Positions 1 through 5,843 of a DNA stretch of 7,420 nucleotides are shown piece after piece. Made by a program: the position numbers and the translations under genes. Location: positions 1 through 7,420 of the forward strand of contig DASXBJ010000099.1 in assembly GCA_036491755.1 (NCBI GenBank). Reading direction: 5' to 3'. Origin of the DNA: DASXBJ01 sp036491755 (GTDB lineage: Bacteria > Chloroflexota > Dormibacteria > Dormibacterales > Dormibacteraceae). The notes beneath the pieces were generated by a model, which was not told where the DNA came from, did not search any database, and saw only the letters and a program-made list of their open reading frames with translations. The first letter of the stretch is position 1. Every line of letters begins with the position of its first letter.

Positions 1-99
1 ACCCGACCTAGATGCAAACATGCCGTGGCAACTCTGCCGCTCATGCGCCGATGCTCTCGGGGCCGATACGTCTCGAAGCTAGGCTGCTCTTGGGTGTAG

Positions 100-119
100 C
101 TGTTGCCATTTCTGTTGCC
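100..119. repeat. Short tandem-spaced direct repeat CTGTTGCC
   Basis: CTGTTGCC occurs at 100-107 and again at 112-119, a 12-base period. It could be a pair of protein-binding sites, such as integrase arm sites, given the tRNA-derived sequence about 100 bases downstream. No function can be shown from the sequence. Confidence 0.3.
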
Positions 120-135
120 TAACTCATTGCACTTG

Positions 136-197
136 GTTGTACCGGGCTACCATCCCCCCCTTCGGTCCGTATTCAGGGTGCCCCCCGTTGTACCCTG
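136..197. repeat. Direct repeat GTTGTACC plus inverted repeat CAGGGT/ACCCTG
   Basis: GTTGTACC is present at 136-143 and 187-194. The second copy overlaps the right arm of an inverted repeat, CAGGGT at 174-179 and ACCCTG at 192-197, with a 12-base loop. The set ends 18 bases before the tRNA-like block begins. Recombinase-associated sites are the main candidate. A transcription terminator is unlikely because no T-tract follows. Confidence 0.3.
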
Positions 198-215
198 TTG
201 ACTAGCCCGCCCAAA

Positions 216-260
216 TCTGCAAAACCTCCATCCCCAGTTCGATTCTGGGCGTGGCCTCCA
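216..260 (+). pseudogene. tRNA-Cys(GCA) 3' half, probable attachment-site remnant
   Basis: These 45 bases fit tRNA positions 31-76. The anticodon loop CTGCAAA (217-223, anticodon GCA) is followed by ACCTC, a 4-base variable loop, a perfect T-stem CCCAG/CTGGG (233-237 and 245-249) around a TTCGATT loop, a 7-base acceptor strand CGTGGCC (250-256), discriminator T and an encoded CCA. U73 with GCA is the tRNA-Cys identity pattern. The matching 5' sequences (GGCCACG acceptor strand, D-arm, GAGGT anticodon-stem strand) are absent: the five bases before the loop, CAAAT, do not pair with ACCTC. A tRNA 3' half cut at the anticodon is the standard product of tyrosine-integrase insertion into a tRNA gene. 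An intact copy is then expected at the far end of the element, to the left of the window. A degenerate pseudogene is the alternative. Confidence 0.75.
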
Positions 261-280
261 GATCTACATCCGACTGCCGC

Positions 281-286
281 TATAAC
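281..286 (+). promoter_or_regulatory. Possible -10 box (TATAAC) for the E2-lipA-lipB operon
   Basis: TATAAC lies 95 bases before the E2 start, in the only non-coding gap ahead of the operon. No good -35 hexamer sits 16-18 bases upstream, where the tRNA 3' end lies. The call rests on the -10 match and position alone. Confidence 0.22.
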
Positions 287-381
287 ACGCTCGGCAACAA
301 CCAGCCACCCTGCAGTCCGCGTTCCGATTGGCCTCAGCTAAACTCGATTCTCCAGCAGACCAAGATCGAGGAGGAGCCGGC

Positions 382-1632
382 ATGGGCCTGGCGCAGATCA
401 AGATGCCCCAGCTCGGTGAGTCTGTCACCGAGGGCACCGTCGACAAGTGGCTGAAGCGCGAGGGCGACTTCGTCAAGCGCGATGAGCCTCTCGTCGAAGT
501 CGTGACCGACAAGGTCAATGCCGAGATCCCATCGCCCTTTGAGGGCAAATTGGTGAAGATCTCCGCCAGCGAAGGCGAAACGGTCCGCGTGGGAGCAGTC
601 ATCGGACAGATCGAGACCGGCCCCGCGTCGACGTCCACCACGCCCGCCGGGCCGGCCGCCGGCACCGCCCAGGCCGAAAAACCGGCCGCGCGAGCGGGTG
701 GCCAGGCTCCTGCTCCGGCGCCTGCGCCCACGGCGGATGGAGGATCCGAGCCCGCCCGCCTCTCGCCCGCCGTGCGGAAGCTCGCCGCCGAACACGGCAT
801 CGACCCCTCCTCCCTGCGTGGCTCGGGGATGGGCGGCCGGGTGACCCGGGACGACATCCTTGGTGCGGTCGGCTCGGGCCAGACCGCGTCCGCCTCAGCT
901 CCCACGGCGCCCTCGACTTCGAGAGTCGACGGAACACGTGAAGAGGTCGTGAAGCTGAGCGTGATGCGCCGCTCGATCGCCGAGCATATGGTGCGCAGCC
1001 TCGCCACCTCGCCGCACGCGTGGACTCTCCAGGAGATCGACGTCACGAACCTCGTGCGGTACCGCGAGTCGGAAAAGGACAACTTCAAATCTCGCCACGG
1101 CGTTTCGCTCACCTACTTGCCTTTTGTCGTGCAGATCGTCTGCGACGCGTTAAAGCAGTACCCGTGGCTCAACTCGACCTGGACCGACGAGGGAGTGGTG
1201 CTGAAGCGCTATATCAACATGGGCATCGCCGTGTCGATCCCGGACGGCCTCATCGTCCCGGTGCTCAAAGACGCGGACACGCTCGGCTTCACCGACATGG
1301 TGGGCACGCTGAACGACCTGGTCGAGCGCGCTCGCAACAAGAAACTGAAGACCGAGGACGTGCAGGGCGGCACCTTCACGCTCAACAACACGGGAGCGAC
1401 GGGCTCGGTCGCGAGCCAGCCGATTATCAACCAACCGCAGGCCGCGATCCTGACCACCGAATCGATCGTCAAGCGGCCCGTGGTGATCAACGACGCGATC
1501 GCCGTGCGCCACATGATGAACATGTGTCTCAGCTTCGACCACCGCATCGTCGACGGCATGATGGCCGGACAGTTTCTGTCCTCCATCAAGAAGCGGCTCG
1601 AGGAATGGACGCCCGGTAGCATTCGGCTGTGA
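382..1632 (+). CDS. 2-oxoacid dehydrogenase complex E2, lipoyl-dependent acyltransferase (branched-chain type likely)
   Basis: This is the cytoplasmic core of a 2-oxoacid dehydrogenase complex. It accepts the acyl group made by E1 on its swinging lipoyl arm and transfers it to CoA. In the 416-residue product the N-terminal lipoyl domain (about 3-78) carries the modified lysine K44 in TDKVNAEI. An Ala/Pro-rich flexible linker (about 80-125) and a peripheral subunit-binding domain (about 126-162, LSPAVRKLA...GRVTRDDIL) follow. The catalytic domain (about 188-412) ends in the active-site motif DHRIVDG with H387 and D391. The segment PHAWTLQEIDVTNLVRYRE closely resembles BkdB-type branched-chain E2 proteins, so a branched-chain substrate is favoured over pyruvate or 2-oxoglutarate, but this is not certain. 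I chose ATG 382 because GGAGG (370-374) sits 7 bases upstream; an in-frame ATG at 328 lacks such a site and adds 18 residues unlike the family. The stop overlaps the lipA start. No E1 genes precede it, unlike many E2 loci. Confidence 0.93.
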   Translation: MGLAQIKMPQLGESVTEGTVDKWLKREGDFVKRDEPLVEVVTDKVNAEIPSPFEGKLVKISASEGETVRVGAVIGQIETGPASTSTTPAGPAAGTAQAEKPAARAGGQAPAPAPAPTADGGSEPARLSPAVRKLAAEHGIDPSSLRGSGMGGRVTRDDILGAVGSGQTASASAPTAPSTSRVDGTREEVVKLSVMRRSIAEHMVRSLATSPHAWTLQEIDVTNLVRYRESEKDNFKSRHGVSLTYLPFVVQIVCDALKQYPWLNSTWTDEGVVLKRYINMGIAVSIPDGLIVPVLKDADTLGFTDMVGTLNDLVERARNKKLKTEDVQGGTFTLNNTGATGSVASQPIINQPQAAILTTESIVKRPVVINDAIAVRHMMNMCLSFDHRIVDGMMAGQFLSSIKKRLEEWTPGSIRL

Positions 1633-2525
1633 GCATCAAGGCGCCCATGAAGCCCGAACCGATCCCGGAGTGGATTCGGGTGCGAGTCACCGAGGGCGAG
1701 AATTTCAAGGATCTCAAACAGCTGGTCCAAGCCAGAAACCTTCACACGGTTTGCGAGGAGGCCCGCTGCCCCAACATTTTCGATTGCTGGAACCGGCGCA
1801 CAGCCACCTTCATGATCCTCGGCGACATCTGCACACGCGCCTGCCGATTCTGCGCCGTCACATCGGGGCGCCCCGCCGAGCTCGACCTCGGTGAACCGCT
1901 TCGCGTCGCCGGCTCCGTCGCTCAACTTGGTCTCAAGCACGCGGTTATCACCTCGGTCGACCGCGACGATCTTCGCGATGGCGGAGCCCAGATTTTCGCC
2001 AGAACGATCCGCGCCATCCGGCGGCAAAGCCCGGGGACCACGATCGAGGTCCTCACCCCGGATTTCCAGGGCGACTTCGAAGCGGTTCGCACAGTGGTCG
2101 AGGCCGGTCCCGACATCTTCAACCACAACACCGAGACCGTGCCACGACTGTATGCGAGCATCCGTCCCAAAGCCGTTTACGCCAACAGCCTCGCGCTCCT
2201 GCGCCACGTCAAGTCGCTGGCGCCCGACATGGTCACCAAGTCCGGCTTGATGGTCGGCCTCGGCGAGACCGAGGACGAGCTGATCGAGGTCTTCCGCAAC
2301 ATGCGCGCGCACAACATCGACGTCCTGACCGTCGGCCAGTACCTGAGGCCGTCGAAAAAGCATGCCGAAGTGGTGCGCTACTACAGGCCCGAGGAGTTCG
2401 TGCGCATCAAAGACCTCGCGCTCGCGATGGGCTTCGGCCATGTCGAGTCCGGCGCCATGGTCCGCTCCTCCTATCACGCCGATGAGCAAGTTTCCGCGGT
2501 ACGTAAGAACCAGCTGGCTGGGTAG
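1629..2525 (+). CDS. lipA: Lipoyl synthase (radical SAM, two 4Fe-4S clusters)
   Basis: LipA inserts two sulfur atoms into protein-bound octanoyl groups to make lipoyl, using S-adenosylmethionine. The 298-residue product has the full set of family motifs. The auxiliary cluster ligands are C42, C47 and C53 (CX4CX5C). The radical-SAM cluster ligands are C68, C72 and C75 (CX3CX2C). The C-terminal RSSYHA motif (R279-A284) supplies the serine ligand of the auxiliary cluster. Family segments such as FNHNTETV (164-171) and GLGET (210-214) are present, and the length is normal. The GTG start at 1629 overlaps the E2 stop as GTGA, implying translational coupling. ATG 1647 is an alternative start with a weak AAGG upstream and would lose only six residues. 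The 3' end overlaps lipB by 44 bases in another frame. The nearby E2 is a natural substrate once octanoylated. Confidence 0.97.
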   Translation: MSIKAPMKPEPIPEWIRVRVTEGENFKDLKQLVQARNLHTVCEEARCPNIFDCWNRRTATFMILGDICTRACRFCAVTSGRPAELDLGEPLRVAGSVAQLGLKHAVITSVDRDDLRDGGAQIFARTIRAIRRQSPGTTIEVLTPDFQGDFEAVRTVVEAGPDIFNHNTETVPRLYASIRPKAVYANSLALLRHVKSLAPDMVTKSGLMVGLGETEDELIEVFRNMRAHNIDVLTVGQYLRPSKKHAEVVRYYRPEEFVRIKDLALAMGFGHVESGAMVRSSYHADEQVSAVRKNQLAG

Positions 2526-3207
2526 GGTTCCCTACCGGCAGGCGTGGGAGCTCCAGGCCGAGAGCGTCAAGGCGCTCGGCGATGGAGCGGCGCCGCCAAC
2601 TCTGCTGCTCCTCGAGCACCCTCACGTTTTCACCATGGGCAAGGCGGCTGCTCCCGACCACCTTCTGTGGAGTGAACCCGAACGGAAGCGGCGCGCCGTC
2701 GACGTCATCTGGTCCGACCGCGGCGGCGAGGCGACATATCACGGTCCCGGCCAGCTCGTGGGTTACCCGGTGCTGGACCTCAAGGCGTTCGATCTCTCCA
2801 TCCCTCAGTACCTCGCCACGCTGGAGCAATCGCTCATCGACTTCCTGGCCGAGCTCGGCATCGAATCGCAACCTGGGGAGCCGGGATTGACCGGCGTTTG
2901 GGCACAGGGCGAGAAGCTGGCGGCCATCGGCATCAAGCTCAACCAATCCGTGGTGAGCCACGGGTTCGCGTTGAACCTCACCACCGACCTCGGATATTTC
3001 GATGGGATCATCCCTTGCGGTCACGCCGACAAGCGCCCCACCTCGGTCGAGGCGATGACCGGACGCAAGCTCGATATCGAAACTGCCGCGCGCGATTATG
3101 CGCGCTGTTTCGAACGCGCATTCGACGCGAAGCTGGAATGGGTTCCCCCTGAGAGATTGCTGAGGATCGCAACCACAGCGCCAGGCGCCACCAGACCGAC
3201 CCGGTAG
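2482..3207 (+). CDS. lipB: Octanoyl-[ACP]:protein N-octanoyltransferase
   Basis: LipB moves octanoate from acyl carrier protein to the lipoyl-domain lysine of E2 subunits and GcvH, the step before LipA. The 241-residue product carries the signature RGGEATYHGPGQ (R80-Q91), the catalytic lysine K145 in GEKLAAIGIK and the catalytic cysteine C179 in IIPCGH. The spacing matches E. coli K135 and C169. The N-terminal WLGRVPYRQAWELQ (12-25) is typical, and the C-terminal 20 or so residues look like a variable tail. ATG 2482 is the only reasonable start: no ATG, GTG or TTG follows in frame before the conserved WLGRVPY block. This start places 44 bases inside lipA. No strong Shine-Dalgarno precedes it, so coupling to lipA translation is likely. 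It is the last gene of the E2-lipA-lipB operon. Confidence 0.95.
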   Translation: MSKFPRYVRTSWLGRVPYRQAWELQAESVKALGDGAAPPTLLLLEHPHVFTMGKAAAPDHLLWSEPERKRRAVDVIWSDRGGEATYHGPGQLVGYPVLDLKAFDLSIPQYLATLEQSLIDFLAELGIESQPGEPGLTGVWAQGEKLAAIGIKLNQSVVSHGFALNLTTDLGYFDGIIPCGHADKRPTSVEAMTGRKLDIETAARDYARCFERAFDAKLEWVPPERLLRIATTAPGATRPTR

Positions 3208-3348
3208 CACTTTTCTATCGGGTTCGGAATACCAAGCCCCACCCGTGGGTATTGGTTGGTGTGAGAGTGATCTCGGCGTTCGCACTACTGGGTGCCGGCG
3301 CTGAAGCGTTACCTGGTTTGGTACTGCCCGTTATCGGGTATTTGAGAT
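3208..3348 (+). promoter_or_regulatory. Intergenic leader with several possible stem-loops
   Basis: Three pairings are visible. AATACC (3228-3233) pairs with GGTATT (3248-3253), with a CCCA/TGGG stem possible inside. GTGTGA (3259-3264) pairs with TCGCAC (3280-3285) with one G-T pair, stacked on GAG/CTC (3265-3267 and 3272-3274) around a TGAT loop. CCCG-TTAT-CGGG (3327-3338) ends 10 bases before the next start codon. TATCGGGT occurs twice (3215-3222 and 3332-3339). No T-tract follows the stems, so a simple lipB terminator is not clear. The region could be a 5' leader, a small RNA or coincidence. I recognise no known riboswitch family. Confidence 0.3.
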
Positions 3349-3678
3349 ATGAAAATGACTAACCGCAAAACTGCAGAAAGCCCCTCGACCCCAGCGGAGC
3401 TGGTGCGCCTCGACAGCGTGTCGATGGACGAAGACGACGAGATCCTTCCCGACTTCGAAGCCGAGGTGGATGGCCGGCGCGTGTGGGTCACAGCGGTGCT
3501 CGAGCGCACCGCAGTTGTGGAGCCCGCCCCGGGCGAGCCCAAGGTGCTGGTCAACCGCCGGCGCTTGATGGTCAACCCATCCCACCTTCGCGTGAGGCAC
3601 CTCGCGAGCAAGGAAGCCGCCCGACGTGGTCGGGAAGCGGCCCGTGCGCTTCGCATGCAGGAGAGCTCAGCAGCTTAA
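3349..3678 (+). CDS. Small hypothetical protein, paralogue of the next gene
   Basis: I do not recognise a family for this 109-residue protein. It has an acidic N-terminal region (about 26-35, MDEDDEILPD), a central core (F36-L80) rich in alternating valines that suggests a small beta-sheet fold, and a basic tail (about 81-103) of Arg/Ala-rich sequence likely to be helical. The core aligns without gaps to residues 25-69 of the protein encoded at 3806-4108, with 21 of 45 residues identical, including VDG, AVLERT and MVxPS. No signal peptide or membrane segment is seen, so it is probably cytoplasmic. The basic tail could contact nucleic acid or an acidic partner, but that is a guess. ATG 3349 and ATG 3355 are both possible; GAG at 3344-3346 is better spaced for 3355. 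Conservation of the core with its neighbour supports real coding. Confidence 0.7.
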   Translation: MKMTNRKTAESPSTPAELVRLDSVSMDEDDEILPDFEAEVDGRRVWVTAVLERTAVVEPAPGEPKVLVNRRRLMVNPSHLRVRHLASKEAARRGREAARALRMQESSAA

Positions 3679-3701
3679 AGGCGTAACAGCCTTTTCGTTT
3701 C
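3677..3701 (+). terminator. Candidate weak intrinsic terminator
   Basis: AAAGGC (3677-3682), a 6-base loop and GCCTTT (3689-3694) form a hairpin that begins within the stop codon of the small gene. It runs into an interrupted T-rich stretch (TTTTCGTTT, 3692-3700). The stem is short, so termination may be partial. Its position between two paralogues and ahead of a promoter-like motif supports separate transcription of the second gene. Confidence 0.45.
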
Positions 3702-3723
3702 TGGGAATTTTCGGGGACTCTGG

Positions 3724-3733
3724 TAACATTCGC
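3724..3733 (+). promoter_or_regulatory. Promoter-like motif TAACATTCGC for second small gene
   Basis: TAACAT is a plausible -10 hexamer lying between the candidate terminator and the small gene at 3806. The exact ten bases TAACATTCGC recur at 5828-5837 before the five-helix membrane protein gene. No clear -35 element is present. Transcription from here would give a leader of about 70 bases, including a possible GCGGC/GCCGC hairpin (3765-3769 and 3779-3783) just before the ribosome-binding site. Confidence 0.4.
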
Positions 3734-3805
3734 TGCTACCGATTTCTCGGCCCTGCTGATTTCCGCGGCTGAACAGCTGCCGCCTACCCCGGGGGAGCCA
3801 ACCAC

Positions 3806-4108
3806 ATGAGCAAGATCGTCGACTTAGTTTCGCTGGCCAGCATCGTTCCACCCCCCAATCACGAGGTCAGCGGTGGCTTCAACGCCGTAGTCGACGGCAA
3901 ACAGGTCCGCGTTCGTGCCGTGCTCGAGCGCACGGTCGTGATCGAGCACCAGGAGGGTGGCGAGCGCAGCGTCGTCCGCAAGGACAACTGCATGGTCAAG
4001 CCCTCCGCGGTCGCTTTCGTCCCCGGTAACCCCAACAACGGGGTTGGCCCGCGTCAGTGGCGCCGCCTCCCCGGCAAGCCGCCCGCGACACCCCGCCCGA
4101 CGCCCTAG
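3806..4108 (+). CDS. Small hypothetical protein with duplicated core and proline-rich tail
   Basis: This 100-residue protein belongs to no family I recognise. Residues 25-69 (FNAVVDG...AVLERT...MVKPSAV) align without gaps to residues 36-80 of the upstream gene product, 21 of 45 identical. The tails differ: here the N-terminus is short and hydrophobic (MSKIVDLVSLASIV), too short for a confident signal peptide, and the C-terminus (about 72-100) is basic and rich in Gly, Asn and Pro. GGAG at 3794-3797 lies 8 bases before ATG 3806, a good ribosome-binding site. With its own promoter-like motif and a partial terminator upstream, it may be transcribed apart from its paralogue. The retained core with divergent tails suggests a diversified pair that may bind related partners or form a heteromer; this is inference. 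It converges on aceB, with stop codons 28 bases apart. Confidence 0.75.
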   Translation: MSKIVDLVSLASIVPPPNHEVSGGFNAVVDGKQVRVRAVLERTVVIEHQEGGERSVVRKDNCMVKPSAVAFVPGNPNNGVGPRQWRRLPGKPPATPRPTP

Positions 4109-4117
4109 CGCCGGAGC

Positions 4118-4137
4118 AGCGCGCCCGCAGGCGCGCT
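4118..4137. terminator. GC-rich hairpin between convergent genes
   Basis: AGCGCGCC (4118-4125) and GGCGCGCT (4130-4137) form a perfect 8-bp stem around a CGCA loop. It fills the 28-base gap between the second small gene and aceB and reaches the first base of the aceB stop. There is no T-tract on either side, so it may act as a two-way pause or factor-assisted terminator rather than a classical one. Confidence 0.5.
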
Positions 4138-5732
4138 CAGTCGATGTGCGCTTGCGCCGCCAGGGTGAGGAACGCCGGGAACGTGGGGGCCAGCGCGACC
4201 TCTTCAAAGACAGCTCGCGCCTCATCGAACCGGCTCTTCGACCACGCTTCGACACCAAGCCGCCGGCGAAGGTTCGCCAGCTCATCGTCGGCAATCTCGC
4301 GAATCAGGTCGGCGCTGATCGCTTGACCGTCGTCGAGCTTGGATGAGTGCCGCACCCATTGCCACACCTGCGAGCGTGAGATCTCCGCGGTGGCCACGTC
4401 CTCCATCAGGTTGTTGATGGCCGCCGCGCCCACGCCGCGCATCCACGACTCGATGTACTGGATGCCAACGCTCACGTTCATGCGCACGCCGCTCTCGGTG
4501 ATCGTGCCGCCGGGCACCCTCACATCGATCAAAGCGCTCGCGTCAGCCACCACATCGGGTCGCTGCCGTTCAAGCTGATTCGGCCGATCGCCCAGCACGC
4601 GATCGAATGCCTCGGTGGCGGTGGCGACGAGGTCGGGATGTGCGACCCACGTCCCGTCGAAGCCATCTTTCGCCTCGCGATCCTTGTCCTCTTTCACCCT
4701 CGCCAGGGCGACGCGGTTGACCTCGGCGTCGCGGCGCGACGGTATGAAGGCGGCCATCCCACCCATCGCATGCGCGCCGCGTCGGTGGCACGTCTTGACC
4801 AGGAGCTCCGTGTACGCGCGCATGAACGGAACGGTCATGGTCACCTGCGCCCGGTCGGGCAGAACGAAATCCGGCCGGTTCCGAAACTTCTTGATGATGC
4901 TGAAGATGTAATCCCAGCGCCCAGCGTTCAGCCCGCTCGAGTGCTCGCGCAGCTCGTACAGGATCTCCTCCATCTCGAAGGCAGCGAGGATCGTTTCGAT
5001 GAGCACGGTGGCACGGATGGTCCCGCGCGGAATGCCCAGGTCATCCTGCGCGAAATTGAATACGTCATTCCACAACCGTGCCTCGAGGTGGCCCTCCAGC
5101 TTGGCCAGGTAGAAGTAAGGGCCGCTGCCCTTCTTGACCAACCGTTCGGCGTTGTGGAAGAAATACAGCCCGAAGTCGAACAGGCTTCCCGAGATAGGCC
5201 TGCCGTCCAGCTCGACGTGGCGCTCCTCGAGATGCCAGCCACGAGGCCGCACTAGCAGCGTCGCGACCTTGTCATTGAGCCGATACTCCTTGCCCTCCGG
5301 GCTGGTGAAGTCGATACGTCTCTCGATCGCGTCGATCAGGTTCACCTGGCCTTCGACCAGGTTGGACCACGTCGGCGAGTTCGAGTCCTCGAAGTCCGTC
5401 ATGAACATGCGAGCCCCCGAGTTCAACGCATTGATCACCATCTTGCGATCGGTCGGACCGGTGATCTCGACCCGGCGGTCCTGCAGGTCACTGGGCGCCG
5501 CGGCCACCTTCCAGTCCGACTCGCGCACCGAGCTCGTCGTGGTCAGGAAACGCGGCAGCTCGCCCGCATCGAGTCTGGCCTGGCGCTCGTCCCGCAGCCG
5601 CAGCAGCTCGAGCCGCCGATCGCCGAACTCCCCCTGGAGGCGCGCCACGAACGAAAGCGCCTCAGGAGTCAGGACTTCGGCGGCGCGACCCTCGACCGGG
5701 CCCCTGAGCTGGACTTGCCGAGTGGTGGCCAT
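4137..5732 (-). CDS. aceB: Malate synthase A (glyoxylate shunt)
   Basis: Malate synthase condenses glyoxylate with acetyl-CoA to give malate, allowing growth on acetate or fatty acids through the glyoxylate shunt. The 531-residue product is the normal size of the A isoform (E. coli AceB is 533) and aligns along its whole length from memory. Numbered from ATG 5732, it has the family signature REHSSGLNAGRWDYIF (262-277), DRRVEITGP (85-93), PGSLFDF-like SGSLFDFGLYFFHN (181-194), GAHAMGGMAAFIPS (319-332) and LMEDVATAEISR (442-453). Likely catalytic residues are R164, the acidic pair E246 and D274, and the base D445. ATG 5732 is preferred, but GTG 5738 and TTG 5741 are in frame; none has a strong Shine-Dalgarno. 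The ATG lies at the centre of an 18-bp palindrome. The gene is divergent from the membrane-protein genes and convergent with the small genes. No isocitrate lyase gene is in the window. Confidence 0.97.
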   Translation of the reverse strand: MATTRQVQLRGPVEGRAAEVLTPEALSFVARLQGEFGDRRLELLRLRDERQARLDAGELPRFLTTTSSVRESDWKVAAAPSDLQDRRVEITGPTDRKMVINALNSGARMFMTDFEDSNSPTWSNLVEGQVNLIDAIERRIDFTSPEGKEYRLNDKVATLLVRPRGWHLEERHVELDGRPISGSLFDFGLYFFHNAERLVKKGSGPYFYLAKLEGHLEARLWNDVFNFAQDDLGIPRGTIRATVLIETILAAFEMEEILYELREHSSGLNAGRWDYIFSIIKKFRNRPDFVLPDRAQVTMTVPFMRAYTELLVKTCHRRGAHAMGGMAAFIPSRRDAEVNRVALARVKEDKDREAKDGFDGTWVAHPDLVATATEAFDRVLGDRPNQLERQRPDVVADASALIDVRVPGGTITESGVRMNVSVGIQYIESWMRGVGAAAINNLMEDVATAEISRSQVWQWVRHSSKLDDGQAISADLIREIADDELANLRRRLGVEAWSKSRFDEARAVFEEVALAPTFPAFLTLAAQAHID

Positions 5733-5740
5733 GGCCACCA
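5723..5740. repeat. 18-bp perfect palindrome over the aceB start codon
   Basis: TGGTGGCCATGGCCACCA reads the same on both strands and is centred on the aceB ATG. In RNA it can fold as a 7-bp stem (UGGUGGC/GCCACCA) with the AUG in a CAUG loop. As DNA it is a good shape for a dimeric repressor site. It could be an operator, a translational control hairpin or a coincidence of codon choice (Met-Ala-Thr). Confidence 0.6.
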
Positions 5741-5761
5741 AATCTACAGGAGCCCGTTACC

Positions 5762-5788
5762 CGCCCGTGAGACTCTCGACCACGGGCG
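5762..5788. repeat. 8-bp inverted repeat in the aceB divergent region
   Basis: CGCCCGTG (5762-5769) and CACGGGCG (5781-5788) are perfect inverted arms separated by 11 bases. They lie about 30-56 bases upstream of the aceB ATG and 56 bases before the divergent gene. A regulator-binding site for either gene, or a leader hairpin in aceB mRNA, is possible. Confidence 0.45.
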
Positions 5789-5827
5789 CCGGCGAAAGCC
5801 GCGGGCCGACGCCCCGGGCCGATCGGA

Positions 5828-5837
5828 TAACATTCGC
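5828..5837 (+). promoter_or_regulatory. Promoter-like motif TAACATTCGC for the membrane-protein genes
   Basis: TAACAT ends 10 bases before ATG 5844, so a transcript starting 6-8 bases downstream would be leaderless or nearly so. The same ten bases occur at 3724-3733. No good -35 hexamer is seen, and no Shine-Dalgarno lies before the gene, which fits leaderless translation. Confidence 0.4.
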
Positions 5838-5843
5838 CCGCCG

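Larger units (their letters stand above)
1..215. other. Non-coding stretch, possible end of an integrated element
   Basis: I see no convincing coding region on either strand here. The stretch lies directly before a tRNA-Cys 3' half that lacks its 5' half, so it may be the terminal sequence of an element integrated into the tRNA gene. It carries an 8-base direct repeat CTGTTGCC (100-107 and 112-119), a second direct repeat GTTGTACC (136-143 and 187-194), a C-rich run near 152-159, and an inverted repeat CAGGGT/ACCCTG (174-179 and 192-197). Clusters of short repeats next to a tRNA 3' end are typical of integrase and excisionase arm sites, but repeats this short can also arise by chance. No integrase gene lies inside the window. 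Confidence 0.35.

Noticed and set aside
1..260. A complete tmRNA or a tRNA split by a group I intron
   Set aside because: The GCAAAC near 15 is not followed by a tag-like reading frame, and no tmRNA 5' end pairs with the acceptor strand. GACTA at 200-204 recalls a group I core element, but no P3-P8 structure or 5' exon is visible and the base before the tRNA block is not the expected G.
251..454. A short + strand open frame beginning inside the tRNA 3' end
   Set aside because: It begins in the tRNA acceptor sequence, has no ribosome-binding site and runs into the E2 gene in another frame, with Ser/Pro/Arg-rich composition typical of a shadow frame.
1209..2489. A 426-codon minus-strand open frame across E2 and lipA
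   Set aside because: It lies opposite two certain genes. Its length reflects high-GC codon bias, and the translation shows no family motif.
2407..3285. A 292-codon minus-strand open frame opposite lipB
   Set aside because: It is antisense to a gene with all catalytic residues intact, and its composition is rich in Arg and Gly without recognisable motifs.
3208..3348. 5S rRNA-like fragment
   Set aside because: Strings such as TGAGAGT and GTTCGGAAT recall 5S rRNA, but the helices do not assemble and the order is wrong.
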